DNA from: an uncultured beta proteobacterium
GTDB lineage: Bacteria > Pseudomonadota > Gammaproteobacteria > Burkholderiales > Rhodocyclaceae
NCBI GenBank assembly: GCA_903908065.1
Contig: CAIVQO010000033.1
Coordinates: 1-64,000, forward strand
Reading direction: 5' to 3'
Length of the DNA: 64,000 nucleotides
This document shows positions 34,992 to 45,708 of the stretch, piece after piece; the stretch's first letter is position 1; every line of letters begins with the position of its first letter. A model generated the notes under the pieces. The model did not search any database. It saw nothing but the letters and a program-made list of their open reading frames with translations, and had not been told where the DNA came from. The translations under genes and the position numbers were made by a program.

Positions 34992-35923
34992 CTCCGTTCC
35001 AGGGCGTCGACCAGCATCGCGGCGACATCGAAGCGCGTCTGCTGGGTTATTTCGACGAAACAGGTGGGACTGGTGACGTTGATTTCGGTCAGGCTGTCGC
35101 CGATCACATCCAGGCCGACGATCAGCAGGCCGCGCGCCCACAGCGTCGGCGCCAGCGCTTCCGCGATTTCGCGGTCGCGCCCCATCAGCGGACGCGCCAC
35201 ACCCTTGCCGCCGGCCGCCAGATTGCCGCGCGATTCGCCAGCCTTGGGAATCCGCGCCAGGCAGTAGGGCACCGGCTCGCCGGCGATCAGCAGGATGCGT
35301 TTGTCGCCGTGGCTGATGGCCGGCAGGTAGCGCTGCGCCATGATGCTGCGCGCGCCGAACCCGGTCAGCGTTTCGACGATCACGTTGCGGTTGGCATCCT
35401 CGCGCGTGACGCGGAAGATGCTGCTGCCGCCCATGCCGTCGAGCGGCTTGAGGATCACGTCGCCGAGTTCGTCGATGAAAGCATGGATGTCGGCCGAATC
35501 GCGCGCGATCAGCGTCGTCGGCGTGAACTGGGGGAATTCGGTAATGGCGACCTTTTCGGAATGGTCGCGGATCGCACGCGGCTTGTTCCAGATACGGGCA
35601 CCTTCGGCGGCGGCGCGCTCGAGCAGCCAGGTGGCGGCGATGTATTCGAAATCGAAGGGCGGGTCCTGGCGCATCAGCACCGCATCGTAGGCCGTCAGCG
35701 GCAGCAGCGCTTCCTCCACCGGGGCATACCAGGCATGGTCATCGGCGGCGGGAGCAATGCGTTGCGCACGCGCGGCAACCCGCCCGTCGCGCCAGGTTAG
35801 CGCGCCGCGCTGGATGGTCCAGACCTCGTGGCCGCGCTTTGCCGCGCAGCGCATCATGGCCACTGAGGAATCCTTGTAGGCCTTGAGGCTGTCCAGCGGA
35901 TCGAGGATGAACGCGAGCTTCAC
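34976..35923 (-). CDS. gshB: Glutathione synthetase
   Basis: MKLAFILDPLDSLKAYKDSSVAMM; MRQDPPFDFEYI; LKPLDGMGGSSIFR. Confidence 0.97.
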   Translation of the reverse strand: MKLAFILDPLDSLKAYKDSSVAMMRCAAKRGHEVWTIQRGALTWRDGRVAARAQRIAPAADDHAWYAPVEEALLPLTAYDAVLMRQDPPFDFEYIAATWLLERAAAEGARIWNKPRAIRDHSEKVAITEFPQFTPTTLIARDSADIHAFIDELGDVILKPLDGMGGSSIFRVTREDANRNVIVETLTGFGARSIMAQRYLPAISHGDKRILLIAGEPVPYCLARIPKAGESRGNLAAGGKGVARPLMGRDREIAEALAPTLWARGLLIVGLDVIGDSLTEINVTSPTCFVEITQQTRFDVAAMLVDALERSCSAA

Positions 35924-37212
35924 GATTCCGCCGGCGCGGCGCGCTCCAGTTCCAGCGAGGCCGCCAGCATGGCCAGTCGCGCGATCACGCCATAGGCATA
36001 GAAGCGGTTGGGTGGCGCATCAGGGCCGAGCTGGGCATCGGGAAGGCTGCAGCCGGTCTCGAAGGCCAGCGGCTTGAAGGTCATGCCCGGGGCGTTGAGG
36101 TTTTCGTCGATGCCACGTGCGGTATTGACCCGGTAGAAGCCGCCGACCACGTAGCGGTCGATCATGTACACCACCGGCTCGGCGGCGCCTTCGTCTACCC
36201 GCTCGAAGGTGGGCACGCCTTCCTGGATGATCACCTCGGTGACCTGCAGGCCTTCCTTGACCACTGCCATCTTGTTGCGCTGCTTGCGGTTGAGGTTTTT
36301 CACCTCGCTGGCGTCCTTCACCGTCATGATGCCCATGCCATAAGTGCCGGCGTCGGCCTTGACGATGACGAAGGGCTCGGACTCGATGCCGTATTCCTTG
36401 TACTTGGCGCGCATGCGGTAAAGCAGGGTGTCGATGTTGGCGGCGAGGCATTCCTCGCCCGAGCGCTCATGGAAATTGACCTTGCCGCAGACCTCGAACT
36501 CGGAATTGATCAGCCAGGGGTCGATGCCGATCTCCTTGGCGAAGGCAATCGCCACGTCCTGGTAGGCGGCAAAGTGGCGCGATTTGCGCCGCACGTGCCA
36601 GCCGGCCCACAGGGGCGGTATCAGGAACTGCTCGTGGATGTTCTCCAGCAGCGGCGGCACGCCGGCGGACAGGTCGTTGTTCAGCAGCACCGCGCAGGGG
36701 TCGAAATCGGCCAGGCCCAGCCGCCGCCCTTCGCTGCCGATGCGCTTGAGCGGTTCCAGGGTCAGCTTCTGGCCATCGGGCAGGTCCAGCGTGGTCGGCT
36801 CGGTGATTTCCGGCAGCAGGCTGCCGACGCGAACATTCAGGCCGGTGTGGCCGAGGATGGTGGCCAGCCGCGCCACGTTGGTCAGGTAGAACTGGTTGCG
36901 CGTGTGATTTTCCGGAACCAGCAGCAGGTTCTTCGCCTCGGGGCAGATCTTTTCGATCGCCGACATGGCGGCCTGCACGCACAGGGGCAGGAAGGCCGGA
37001 TTGAGGTTGTTGAAGCCGCCGGGAAAAAGGTTGGTGTCGACCGGCGCCAGCTTGAAGCCGGCATTGCGCAGGTCGACCGAACTGTAGAAGGGCGGTGTGT
37101 GTTCCAGCCATTGCGTGCGCAACCAGCGCTCGACCGTGGTGGCGTGGTCGAGGATGCGGCGCTCGAGTTCGAGCAGGGGGCCGGTGAGGGCAGTGGTGAG
37201 GTGGGGGACCAT
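35920..37212 (-). CDS. gshA: Glutamate-cysteine ligase, gshA_ferroox type
   Basis: FYSSVDLRNAGFKLAPVDTNLFPGGFNNL; VIVKADAGTYGMGIMTV; overlaps gshB. Confidence 0.93.
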   Translation of the reverse strand: MVPHLTTALTGPLLELERRILDHATTVERWLRTQWLEHTPPFYSSVDLRNAGFKLAPVDTNLFPGGFNNLNPAFLPLCVQAAMSAIEKICPEAKNLLLVPENHTRNQFYLTNVARLATILGHTGLNVRVGSLLPEITEPTTLDLPDGQKLTLEPLKRIGSEGRRLGLADFDPCAVLLNNDLSAGVPPLLENIHEQFLIPPLWAGWHVRRKSRHFAAYQDVAIAFAKEIGIDPWLINSEFEVCGKVNFHERSGEECLAANIDTLLYRMRAKYKEYGIESEPFVIVKADAGTYGMGIMTVKDASEVKNLNRKQRNKMAVVKEGLQVTEVIIQEGVPTFERVDEGAAEPVVYMIDRYVVGGFYRVNTARGIDENLNAPGMTFKPLAFETGCSLPDAQLGPDAPPNRFYAYGVIARLAMLAASLELERAAPAES

Positions 37213-37343
37213 CGGTTGCGGTCAGTAAGTAGCAAACGTTTAAGTGTAGCAGCCCGCTTGCCCCGCATCGTTTCCGGCATCAGGGGTACCATGATCAGAT
37301 GGAGCCTGTGCCCGGGATCCGGATCAACGAGCTGGCAAAACCA

Positions 37344-38777
37344 ATGAACTGTCCATCCATCAAATGTCTGGCGATGGCCGCTGCCACGGTGCTATTGCTC
37401 GGTGGTTGCGTCAAGATTTTCATCGTCGGGCACACCGATGACTGGTCGGACTATATGATCGGCGATGGCAGCGCCGACCCCTTGGGCGGCGAGGGCCATG
37501 CCGAGATCAGCTTTGCCAAGCTGGGCACGCGCTGCGCCGGCAGCTTTCGCGATTACCAGCCGGGCCGGGCCCGCGGCGAAATTCGCTGCGATGACCAGCG
37601 CGTGATCAAGACCGAATCCTGGGCGGTCTCGCTTTCCGCGGGCAAGGGCTTCGGCATCGACCAGCTGGGCCATCGTGGCAGCTTCGAGTTCTTTACCGAT
37701 GCCGGCGACTACGAGCGTGAGCTGGCAAAAGTCCGCGCCGAGGTCGAACGGCGCAATCTCGACGTCTCGCACCTGCGCTCGGCCAAGCTCGCGCCCCAGA
37801 TCATTCAGCCGCAGGCCGCGCCCCTGGGGGCGGTCACCACCCTGCCGGCCGCCGCTCCGCCGCCGGTCGCCGCCGCCACACGCGGCGATGCGAAGCCACA
37901 GCCGATGGTCGCGGGCAAGCGCCTGGCGCTGGTCATCGGCAACGGCGGCTACCGCGATGCGCCGCTGAAGAACCCGGTCAACGACGCCCGCGCGCTGGCC
38001 GCCGGACTCAGCGCCCTCGGATTCGAGGTGATCAAGGGGGAAGACCTCGGTCAGCGCGAGATGAACCGCCTGATCGCGCGCTTTGGGGAGCGCCTCGCCG
38101 GCCACGACGTCGGCATGTTCTTCTTTGCCGGCCATGGCATCCAGCTGCGGGGCAAGAACTACCTGATCCCGGTGGATGCCCAGATCGCCTCGGAAAACTC
38201 GGTGCGCGCCGAGGCGGTGGATGTCGATGCGGTGCTCGACCAGTTGTCGGCCAGCCCGCTCAACGTGGTGATCCTGGATGCCTGCCGCAACAACCCTTTC
38301 GAGCGCCGCTTCCGCGGCGTCAGCGGCGGCCTGGCGCAGATGGATGCGCCCAGGGGTACGCTGATCGCCTACGCTACCGCACCGGGCAAGGTGGCGCAGG
38401 ACGGCGATGGTGCCAATTCGACCTACACCGCGGCCCTGCTCAAAGCGCTGGGCGAACCCGGACTGCCGGTGGAGTCAGTGTTCAAGCGAGTGCGCGCCGA
38501 GGTGGCGCGCGTCACCGGCGACAACCAGGTACCCTGGGAGGCATCGTCATTGACTGGCGATTTCTATTTCGCCATCCCTGCGGCACAGGCACAGGCACCG
38601 GTTGCGGCAAAACCCGCGCCGGCCGTCGCCGACACCGAAGCTGAACTGCTGTTCTGGCAATCGGTCAAGGACAGTCAGGATATTGCCGACTTCGAGGCCT
38701 ACCTCAAGCAGTTTCCCGGCGGCCGATTTGCCGACATTGCGCGCAATCGACTGAAGCGGCTTTCCGGCGCCAAGTAG
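37344..38777 (+). CDS. Caspase-fold (peptidase C14, metacaspase-like) lipoprotein
   Basis: Lipobox LLLGGC; RLALVIGNGGYRDAPLKNPVNDA; catalytic His MFFFAGHGIQLRGKNYLIPVD; catalytic Cys VVILDACRNNPF; C-terminal FWQSVKDSQDIADFEAYLKQFPGGRFADIARNRL. Confidence 0.92.
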   Translation: MNCPSIKCLAMAAATVLLLGGCVKIFIVGHTDDWSDYMIGDGSADPLGGEGHAEISFAKLGTRCAGSFRDYQPGRARGEIRCDDQRVIKTESWAVSLSAGKGFGIDQLGHRGSFEFFTDAGDYERELAKVRAEVERRNLDVSHLRSAKLAPQIIQPQAAPLGAVTTLPAAAPPPVAAATRGDAKPQPMVAGKRLALVIGNGGYRDAPLKNPVNDARALAAGLSALGFEVIKGEDLGQREMNRLIARFGERLAGHDVGMFFFAGHGIQLRGKNYLIPVDAQIASENSVRAEAVDVDAVLDQLSASPLNVVILDACRNNPFERRFRGVSGGLAQMDAPRGTLIAYATAPGKVAQDGDGANSTYTAALLKALGEPGLPVESVFKRVRAEVARVTGDNQVPWEASSLTGDFYFAIPAAQAQAPVAAKPAPAVADTEAELLFWQSVKDSQDIADFEAYLKQFPGGRFADIARNRLKRLSGAK

Positions 38778-38789
38778 CCGCTGCCGCCT

Positions 38790-39986
38790 TCAGCAGAGGC
38801 CCTTGACGGCGAACTCGGCGAATCCTTCCGGCAACAGCGCCTGCTCCAGGCTGCGCTGGGAAAAGAGATAGCGGCCGTCGCAGACAAAGCCGAGTTCCTG
38901 CCAATCGACTTCGTTGAGCATGGCGGTCAGACGCTCGATCTCGCCCGCCTTCAATTTGGCGCGATGTGGAAACAGCGCCATGACGGCACCGTCATAATCC
39001 TTGCAGGGATGGGTGAAGAACGGCTGCGGATTGCGGGTCTTGCCATTGACATAGATGCGCGGCGCCGTCGAGACATGGTGGCGGCGCCCCCATTTCCACC
39101 AGTTGTTCTCGTCGAAGCGGGCGACCCTGCGCGCCAGCAGGCGCTCCTTGTACTGCTCCAGCCAGGGAATCGGCCCTGCGTCATCGAGATAGATCATGCG
39201 GCGCGTTTGCCCGCTCTGCGCCGTCTTCGAGCATACGAACTCGCGGTTGGCATGCTCGGCATCGCTGAATATTTCGTCGGCACCGGAGACTGCGCCGACC
39301 TTGACGGCGAACACGCTGGCCAGCGGCAGGCTGTAGATGCCGCGGGTGAACATCAACTGGCCGCCGGAAATTGCCATGCGTCGGCCGTCGCGCAGGCGAT
39401 GGCTGAGGTCGCCGCGGACGAAGCGCCAGATCGCGCAGTTGGGCTGGGCGTCGGCGAAGATCCTGGCATCGCCGAGGTCTTCGAAGTCGGTGATGGTTCC
39501 CTGGTCGTAGAGCCAGGTATTGAGCCGCGCGGCGCCCGTGGCCTTGAGGAAGTCACGCGGTGTGATGAAGATCAGCTCGCCCAGCGGGCCGAGGTGGCGC
39601 ACGCACTTTTCAATGAAATGCAGGTAGAGGTTGGCATGGCCGTCGAGCAGGCTTGACCTCAGCTGCACGGCGGTCTGCGGCAGGATGTCGCGCGCCTTGA
39701 CGTAGGGCGGGTTGCCAAGGATGCTGACGAATTTTTCACTCTCTGGGTAGCTGAAGAAATCGAGGTTGAGCGCGCCCGGCGGGCAGTGCGCGGGGTCGAG
39801 CTCGATTGCCACGGAATCAGGCAGGCGCGAGGAAAAGGCGCCATCGCCGCACGCGGGATCAAGCGCGCGGCCGCCATTGCGGCGCAGCGCGAGCATGCGT
39901 TCGACGATTTCGGGTGGGGTGAAGACCTGGCCGTAACGGATGACGTCGCGGGCGGCAGCCCCGTTCAGAAGGTCCCGATCACCCAC
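38790..39986 (-). CDS. N6-adenine-type DNA methyltransferase (Eco57I/TaqI-like), no adjacent nuclease
   Basis: RYGQVFTPPEIVERML; motif I DPACGDGAF; motif IV ILGNPPYVKARD; probable GTG start at 39986. Confidence 0.85.
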   Translation of the reverse strand: MGDRDLLNGAAARDVIRYGQVFTPPEIVERMLALRRNGGRALDPACGDGAFSSRLPDSVAIELDPAHCPPGALNLDFFSYPESEKFVSILGNPPYVKARDILPQTAVQLRSSLLDGHANLYLHFIEKCVRHLGPLGELIFITPRDFLKATGAARLNTWLYDQGTITDFEDLGDARIFADAQPNCAIWRFVRGDLSHRLRDGRRMAISGGQLMFTRGIYSLPLASVFAVKVGAVSGADEIFSDAEHANREFVCSKTAQSGQTRRMIYLDDAGPIPWLEQYKERLLARRVARFDENNWWKWGRRHHVSTAPRIYVNGKTRNPQPFFTHPCKDYDGAVMALFPHRAKLKAGEIERLTAMLNEVDWQELGFVCDGRYLFSQRSLEQALLPEGFAEFAVKGLC

Positions 39987-40297
39987 ATCGGCACGCGCAG
40001 ACCTGCGTCCTTGGAGTCCTGGCGCACCCATTGGCCGTCACCGCTATGGTCGACCAGGTAATAGGGCACGCCGTGCGAGGGCGTCACCTTCTGCATGTAG
40101 AGCTTGCCGCCCATGCGGAACTCCTCAACCTTGTCGTCACCTCGCTTGACGATGGTGACCTGTGGTTCCAGCGCTTCGTTGAGTACGCCGGGCGGTGGCG
40201 GCGGCGGTTCGGGCAGCGGTTCCAGCTTGGGCGGCCGGCTCTGCGCGGCAACGTTCAGCGCGACGATGGCAAACAGGCAGGGGAGCAGGCGGCGCAT
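39965..40297 (-). CDS. DUF2782 domain protein
   Basis: EPQVTIVKRGDDKVEEFRMGGKLYMQKVTPSHGVPYYLVD; near polA. Confidence 0.88.
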   Translation of the reverse strand: MRRLLPCLFAIVALNVAAQSRPPKLEPLPEPPPPPPGVLNEALEPQVTIVKRGDDKVEEFRMGGKLYMQKVTPSHGVPYYLVDHSGDGQWVRQDSKDAGLRVPMWVIGTF

Positions 40298-40328
40298 GGC
40301 AAATCCTTCGTGAATACCCGCAAGTCTA

Positions 40329-41081
40329 TCAAAGGTTCAGCAGCAGCTCGTGCTCTTCGGGCAGCGGCCCGAAACCTCGGGCTTCATAGTGGTCGAAGAT
40401 GGCGGCCACCACGCGCTCCGGTTCGTCGATCACCTGCAGCAGGTCGATATCTTCCGGGTTGATCATGCCCTCGGCGATCAGGCGGTCACGGAACCAGTCG
40501 AGCAGGCCGCTCCAGAACTGGCTGCCGACCAGGATCAGCGGGATGCGCGGCGTCTTGCCGGTCTGGATCAGGGTCAGGGCCTCCAGCAGTTCGTCCAGCG
40601 TGCCGAACCCGCCTGGCATTACCACATAGGCGGCGGCGACCTTGACGAACATGTACTTGCGCGCAAAGAAATGTCGGAAGCTCTGCGAGATGTCCTGGTA
40701 GTGGTTGGCCTTCTGTTCGTGCGGCAGCTGGATGTTGAGACCGATCGACAGGCTCTTGCCCTCGAAAGCGCCCTTGTTGGCAGCCTCCATGACGCCAGGG
40801 CCGCCGCCGGAGACCACCGCAAAACCGGCGTCCGAAAGCAGGCGCGCGATCTTTTCGGTCTGCTGGTAGTAGGGCGAATCCGGCATCACGCGCGCGCTGC
40901 CGAAGATCGACACCGCCGGGCGCACGGTGGACAGTCGCTCAGTCGCCTCGACGAACTCTGCCATAATGCCGAACACCCGCCAGGCCTCGCGCGCACTGGT
41001 GGCGGGCGGGGTTGGCGCGGCAACGTCGGCGCCGCGCACGCCCTTCGCGCTGGCCTTCGGCAGTTTGTCCTTTTCATTCAT
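40329..41081 (-). CDS. LOG family / TIGR00730 Rossmann-fold protein
   Basis: SGGGPGVMEAANKGAFEG; VVMPGGFGTLDELLEALTLIQTGK. Confidence 0.93.
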   Translation of the reverse strand: MNEKDKLPKASAKGVRGADVAAPTPPATSAREAWRVFGIMAEFVEATERLSTVRPAVSIFGSARVMPDSPYYQQTEKIARLLSDAGFAVVSGGGPGVMEAANKGAFEGKSLSIGLNIQLPHEQKANHYQDISQSFRHFFARKYMFVKVAAAYVVMPGGFGTLDELLEALTLIQTGKTPRIPLILVGSQFWSGLLDWFRDRLIAEGMINPEDIDLLQVIDEPERVVAAIFDHYEARGFGPLPEEHELLLNL

Positions 41082-41095
41082 TGCGCATAGCTCCC

Positions 41096-43828
41096 ATGCC
41101 CACGCTGCTGCTCGTCGACGGCTCGTCCTACCTCTACCGCGCCTTCCACGCGCTGCCCGATTTGCGTACTTCGGGTGGGCAGCCGACCGGGGCGATCCGC
41201 GGCGTGCTGTCGATGCTGCGCGTGCTCGAAACCGACTATAAGGCAGATTTTCGCGCCGTGGTGTTCGACGCCAAGGGCAAGACCTTCCGCGACGACTGGT
41301 ACCCGGATTACAAGGCGCACCGCCCGCCGATGCCGGATGACCTGGTGGCACAGATCGAGCCGCTGCATGAGTGCATCCGTGCCGCCGGCTGGCCGCTGCT
41401 GATGGAATCCGGCGTCGAGGCCGACGACGTGATCGGAACCCTGGCGCGGCAGGCCGGCAATGCCGGCATCGACTGCGTGATTTCCACCGGCGACAAGGAC
41501 CTGGCGCAACTGGTGAACCAGCACGTCACGCTGGTAAACACCATGAACGGCGAAACCCTTGACATCGCCGGCGTGAAGGCCAAGTTCGGCGTACCGCCGG
41601 AACGCATCGTCGATTACCTGGCGCTGATTGGCGACAGCGTGGACAACGTGCCCGGCGTGGCGAAGGTCGGGCCGAAGACGGCGGTGAAGTGGCTGGATGC
41701 CTGGGGCTCGCTGGATGCCATCGTCGCCCATGCCGGCGAGATTGGCGGCGCGGTGGGCGAAAACCTGAGGAAGCACCTCGACTTCCTGCCGCTCGGCGTC
41801 AGGCTGGTGACGGTGGCCTGCGAGTTGCCGCTGCCGGTGGCGATCCATGACCTGGCGCCGCAGGCGCCGGATACGGCGAAACTCGAAGAACTCTACGCGC
41901 GGCTCGAATTCAAGGGCTGGCTGCGCGAATTGAAGGGCGAGGCGCCGGCACCGGCCGCGAGGCAGAAAGTCGCCGCAGCGCCAGCGCCGACTCTTGAGCC
42001 ACCGACCGGCGTCGAGCCCGACCGCAGCGGCTACCAGTGCATCCTCGATGCAGCCGGCTTGCATGACTGGCTGGTGCGCCTCGATGCCGCAGCGCTGGTG
42101 TCGCTCGACACCGAAACCACCGACCTCGATCCGCTACAGGCGCGGCTGGTAGGCATCTCCTTCGCCATCGAAGGCGGTCAGGCGGCCTATCTGCCGCTCG
42201 GCCATCATTACGCCGGCGCACCGCAGCAGTTGCCGCTGGCGGAAACACTGGAGAAACTCCGGCCCTGGCTGGAGTCGCCGCACCACGGCAAGCTCGGCCA
42301 GCACCTCAAGTACGACCGCCATGTCTTCGCCAACCATGGCGTGCAATTGCGCGGCATCGTCGAGGACACGCTACTGCAATCCTACGTGCTGGAATCCGAC
42401 AAGGCGCACGACCTTGGCGCCCTGGCGCTGCACCACTGCGGCTTGTCCACCATCAGTTACGACGCCGTCACCGGCAAAGGCGCCAACCGCATTTCCTTCG
42501 CCCAGGTCGACGTGGTTCGGGCCGCCGAGTATTCCGCCGAGGATGCCGATGTCACGCTGCGCGTGCATCAGGTGCTGCGCCCGCAGCTCGCCGCAGCCCC
42601 CGAACTGGAAGCGCTGTACCATGACCTCGAGTTGCCGGTGGCCGAGGTGCTGTTCCGTATGGAACGCAATGGCGTACTGATCGATGCCGATGCACTGGCG
42701 CGCCAGAGCGAGGAACTCGGGCGCAAGATCCTGGCCATCGAGGCCGAGGCCCAGCAACTCGCCGGGCAGCCCTTCAACCTCGCCTCGCCGAAGCAGCTGG
42801 CCGAGATCCTGTTCAACCAGCAGGGCCTGCCGGTGGTGAAGAAGACGCCCTCGGGCGCACCCTCGACCGACGAGGAAGTGCTGGAGAAGCTGGCCGAGGA
42901 CTACCCGCTGCCGAAGAAGATCCTCGAACACCGCAGCTTCGCCAAGCTGAAGAACACCTACACCGACAAGCTGCCGAAGATGATCAACCCGGCCACCGGC
43001 CGAGTGCACACCAGCTTCGGCCAGGCCACGGCAGTCACCGGGCGACTGGCCTCGACCGACCCCAACCTGCAGAACATTCCGATCCGCACTGCCGAGGGCC
43101 GCCGCATCCGCTCGGCCTTCATCGCGCCGGACGATTGCCGTATCGTCAGCGCCGACTATTCGCAGATCGAGCTGCGCATCATGGCGCACCTGTCCGACGA
43201 CCCGCGCCTGCTGGAAGCCTTCGCCCAAGGCGAGGACGTGCACCGCGCCACCGCCGGCGAGGTCTTCGGCCTGACGCCGATCGAGGTGACGAGCGAACAG
43301 CGGCGCGCGGCGAAGGCGATCAACTTCGGTTTGATCTACGGCATGAGCGCCTTCGGCCTAGCCAAGCAGATCGGCGTCGACCGGACAGCGGCGCAGGCCT
43401 ACATGGACCGCTACTTCGCGCGCTACCCCGGCGTCGCCCGCTACATGGAAGAAACCCGAGCCGTGGCGCGCGAAAAGGGCTACGTCGAAACCGTGTTCGG
43501 CCGTCGCCTGTGGCTGCCCGAGATACGTTCCAGCAACGCCGGGCGCCGCCAGGGTGCGGAACGCGCGGCGATCAACGCGCCGATGCAGGGCACCGCTGCC
43601 GACCTGATCAAGCGCGCCATGCTGGCGGTGCAGGGCTGGCTCGACAACCAAGGACTGAAGTCGCTTCTGATGCTGCAGGTGCATGACGAACTGGTGCTGG
43701 AAGTCCCTGTCGGCGAACTGGACCTGCTGCGCGAAGCGCTGCCGAAGCTGATGGGCGGCGTGGCGCAGCTCAAGGTGCCGCTGCTGGTCGAAGTCGGCGT
43801 TGGCGCAAACTGGGACGCGGCGCACTGA
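41096..43828 (+). CDS. polA: DNA polymerase I
   Basis: MPTLLLVDGSSYLYRAFHALPDLRTS; LASTDPNLQNIPIRT; SADYSQIELRIMAHLS; VHDELVLEVP. Confidence 0.98.
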   Translation: MPTLLLVDGSSYLYRAFHALPDLRTSGGQPTGAIRGVLSMLRVLETDYKADFRAVVFDAKGKTFRDDWYPDYKAHRPPMPDDLVAQIEPLHECIRAAGWPLLMESGVEADDVIGTLARQAGNAGIDCVISTGDKDLAQLVNQHVTLVNTMNGETLDIAGVKAKFGVPPERIVDYLALIGDSVDNVPGVAKVGPKTAVKWLDAWGSLDAIVAHAGEIGGAVGENLRKHLDFLPLGVRLVTVACELPLPVAIHDLAPQAPDTAKLEELYARLEFKGWLRELKGEAPAPAARQKVAAAPAPTLEPPTGVEPDRSGYQCILDAAGLHDWLVRLDAAALVSLDTETTDLDPLQARLVGISFAIEGGQAAYLPLGHHYAGAPQQLPLAETLEKLRPWLESPHHGKLGQHLKYDRHVFANHGVQLRGIVEDTLLQSYVLESDKAHDLGALALHHCGLSTISYDAVTGKGANRISFAQVDVVRAAEYSAEDADVTLRVHQVLRPQLAAAPELEALYHDLELPVAEVLFRMERNGVLIDADALARQSEELGRKILAIEAEAQQLAGQPFNLASPKQLAEILFNQQGLPVVKKTPSGAPSTDEEVLEKLAEDYPLPKKILEHRSFAKLKNTYTDKLPKMINPATGRVHTSFGQATAVTGRLASTDPNLQNIPIRTAEGRRIRSAFIAPDDCRIVSADYSQIELRIMAHLSDDPRLLEAFAQGEDVHRATAGEVFGLTPIEVTSEQRRAAKAINFGLIYGMSAFGLAKQIGVDRTAAQAYMDRYFARYPGVARYMEETRAVAREKGYVETVFGRRLWLPEIRSSNAGRRQGAERAAINAPMQGTAADLIKRAMLAVQGWLDNQGLKSLLMLQVHDELVLEVPVGELDLLREALPKLMGGVAQLKVPLLVEVGVGANWDAAH

Positions 43829-43893
43829 AGCCGACGCCGGTTTCTTGCCCTAAGTCACTGTATACTGTCGGGTTTTCCTGACCGGATCGCTTC

Positions 43894-45628
<1,735 letters not shown>

Positions 45629-45636
<8 letters not shown>

Positions 45637-45708
45637 AGATTCTTCACACCGAAGCCTGGGGCTTTTTCGAGGAGCCTTCGCCGTGAAAATTCTTCACACC
45701 GAAGCCTC
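45629..45708 (+). repeat. Imperfect tandem duplication of a glycosyltransferase 5' end (50-bp offset)
   Basis: CGCCGTGAAGATTCTTCACACCGAAGCCT repeated as CGCCGTGAAAATTCTTCACACCGAAGCCT. Confidence 0.9.

Noticed and set aside
37344-39986. Caspase plus DNA methyltransferase as a possible defence system
   Set aside because: Genes are convergent, not operonic; no nuclease, sensor or mobility genes; flanks are gsh and polA housekeeping genes. Kept as separate findings.
43149-43158. GCGCCGACTA as a copy of the dispersed motif
   Set aside because: Encodes the conserved SADYSQIE motif of PolA, so protein constraint suffices; counted only as a near match.
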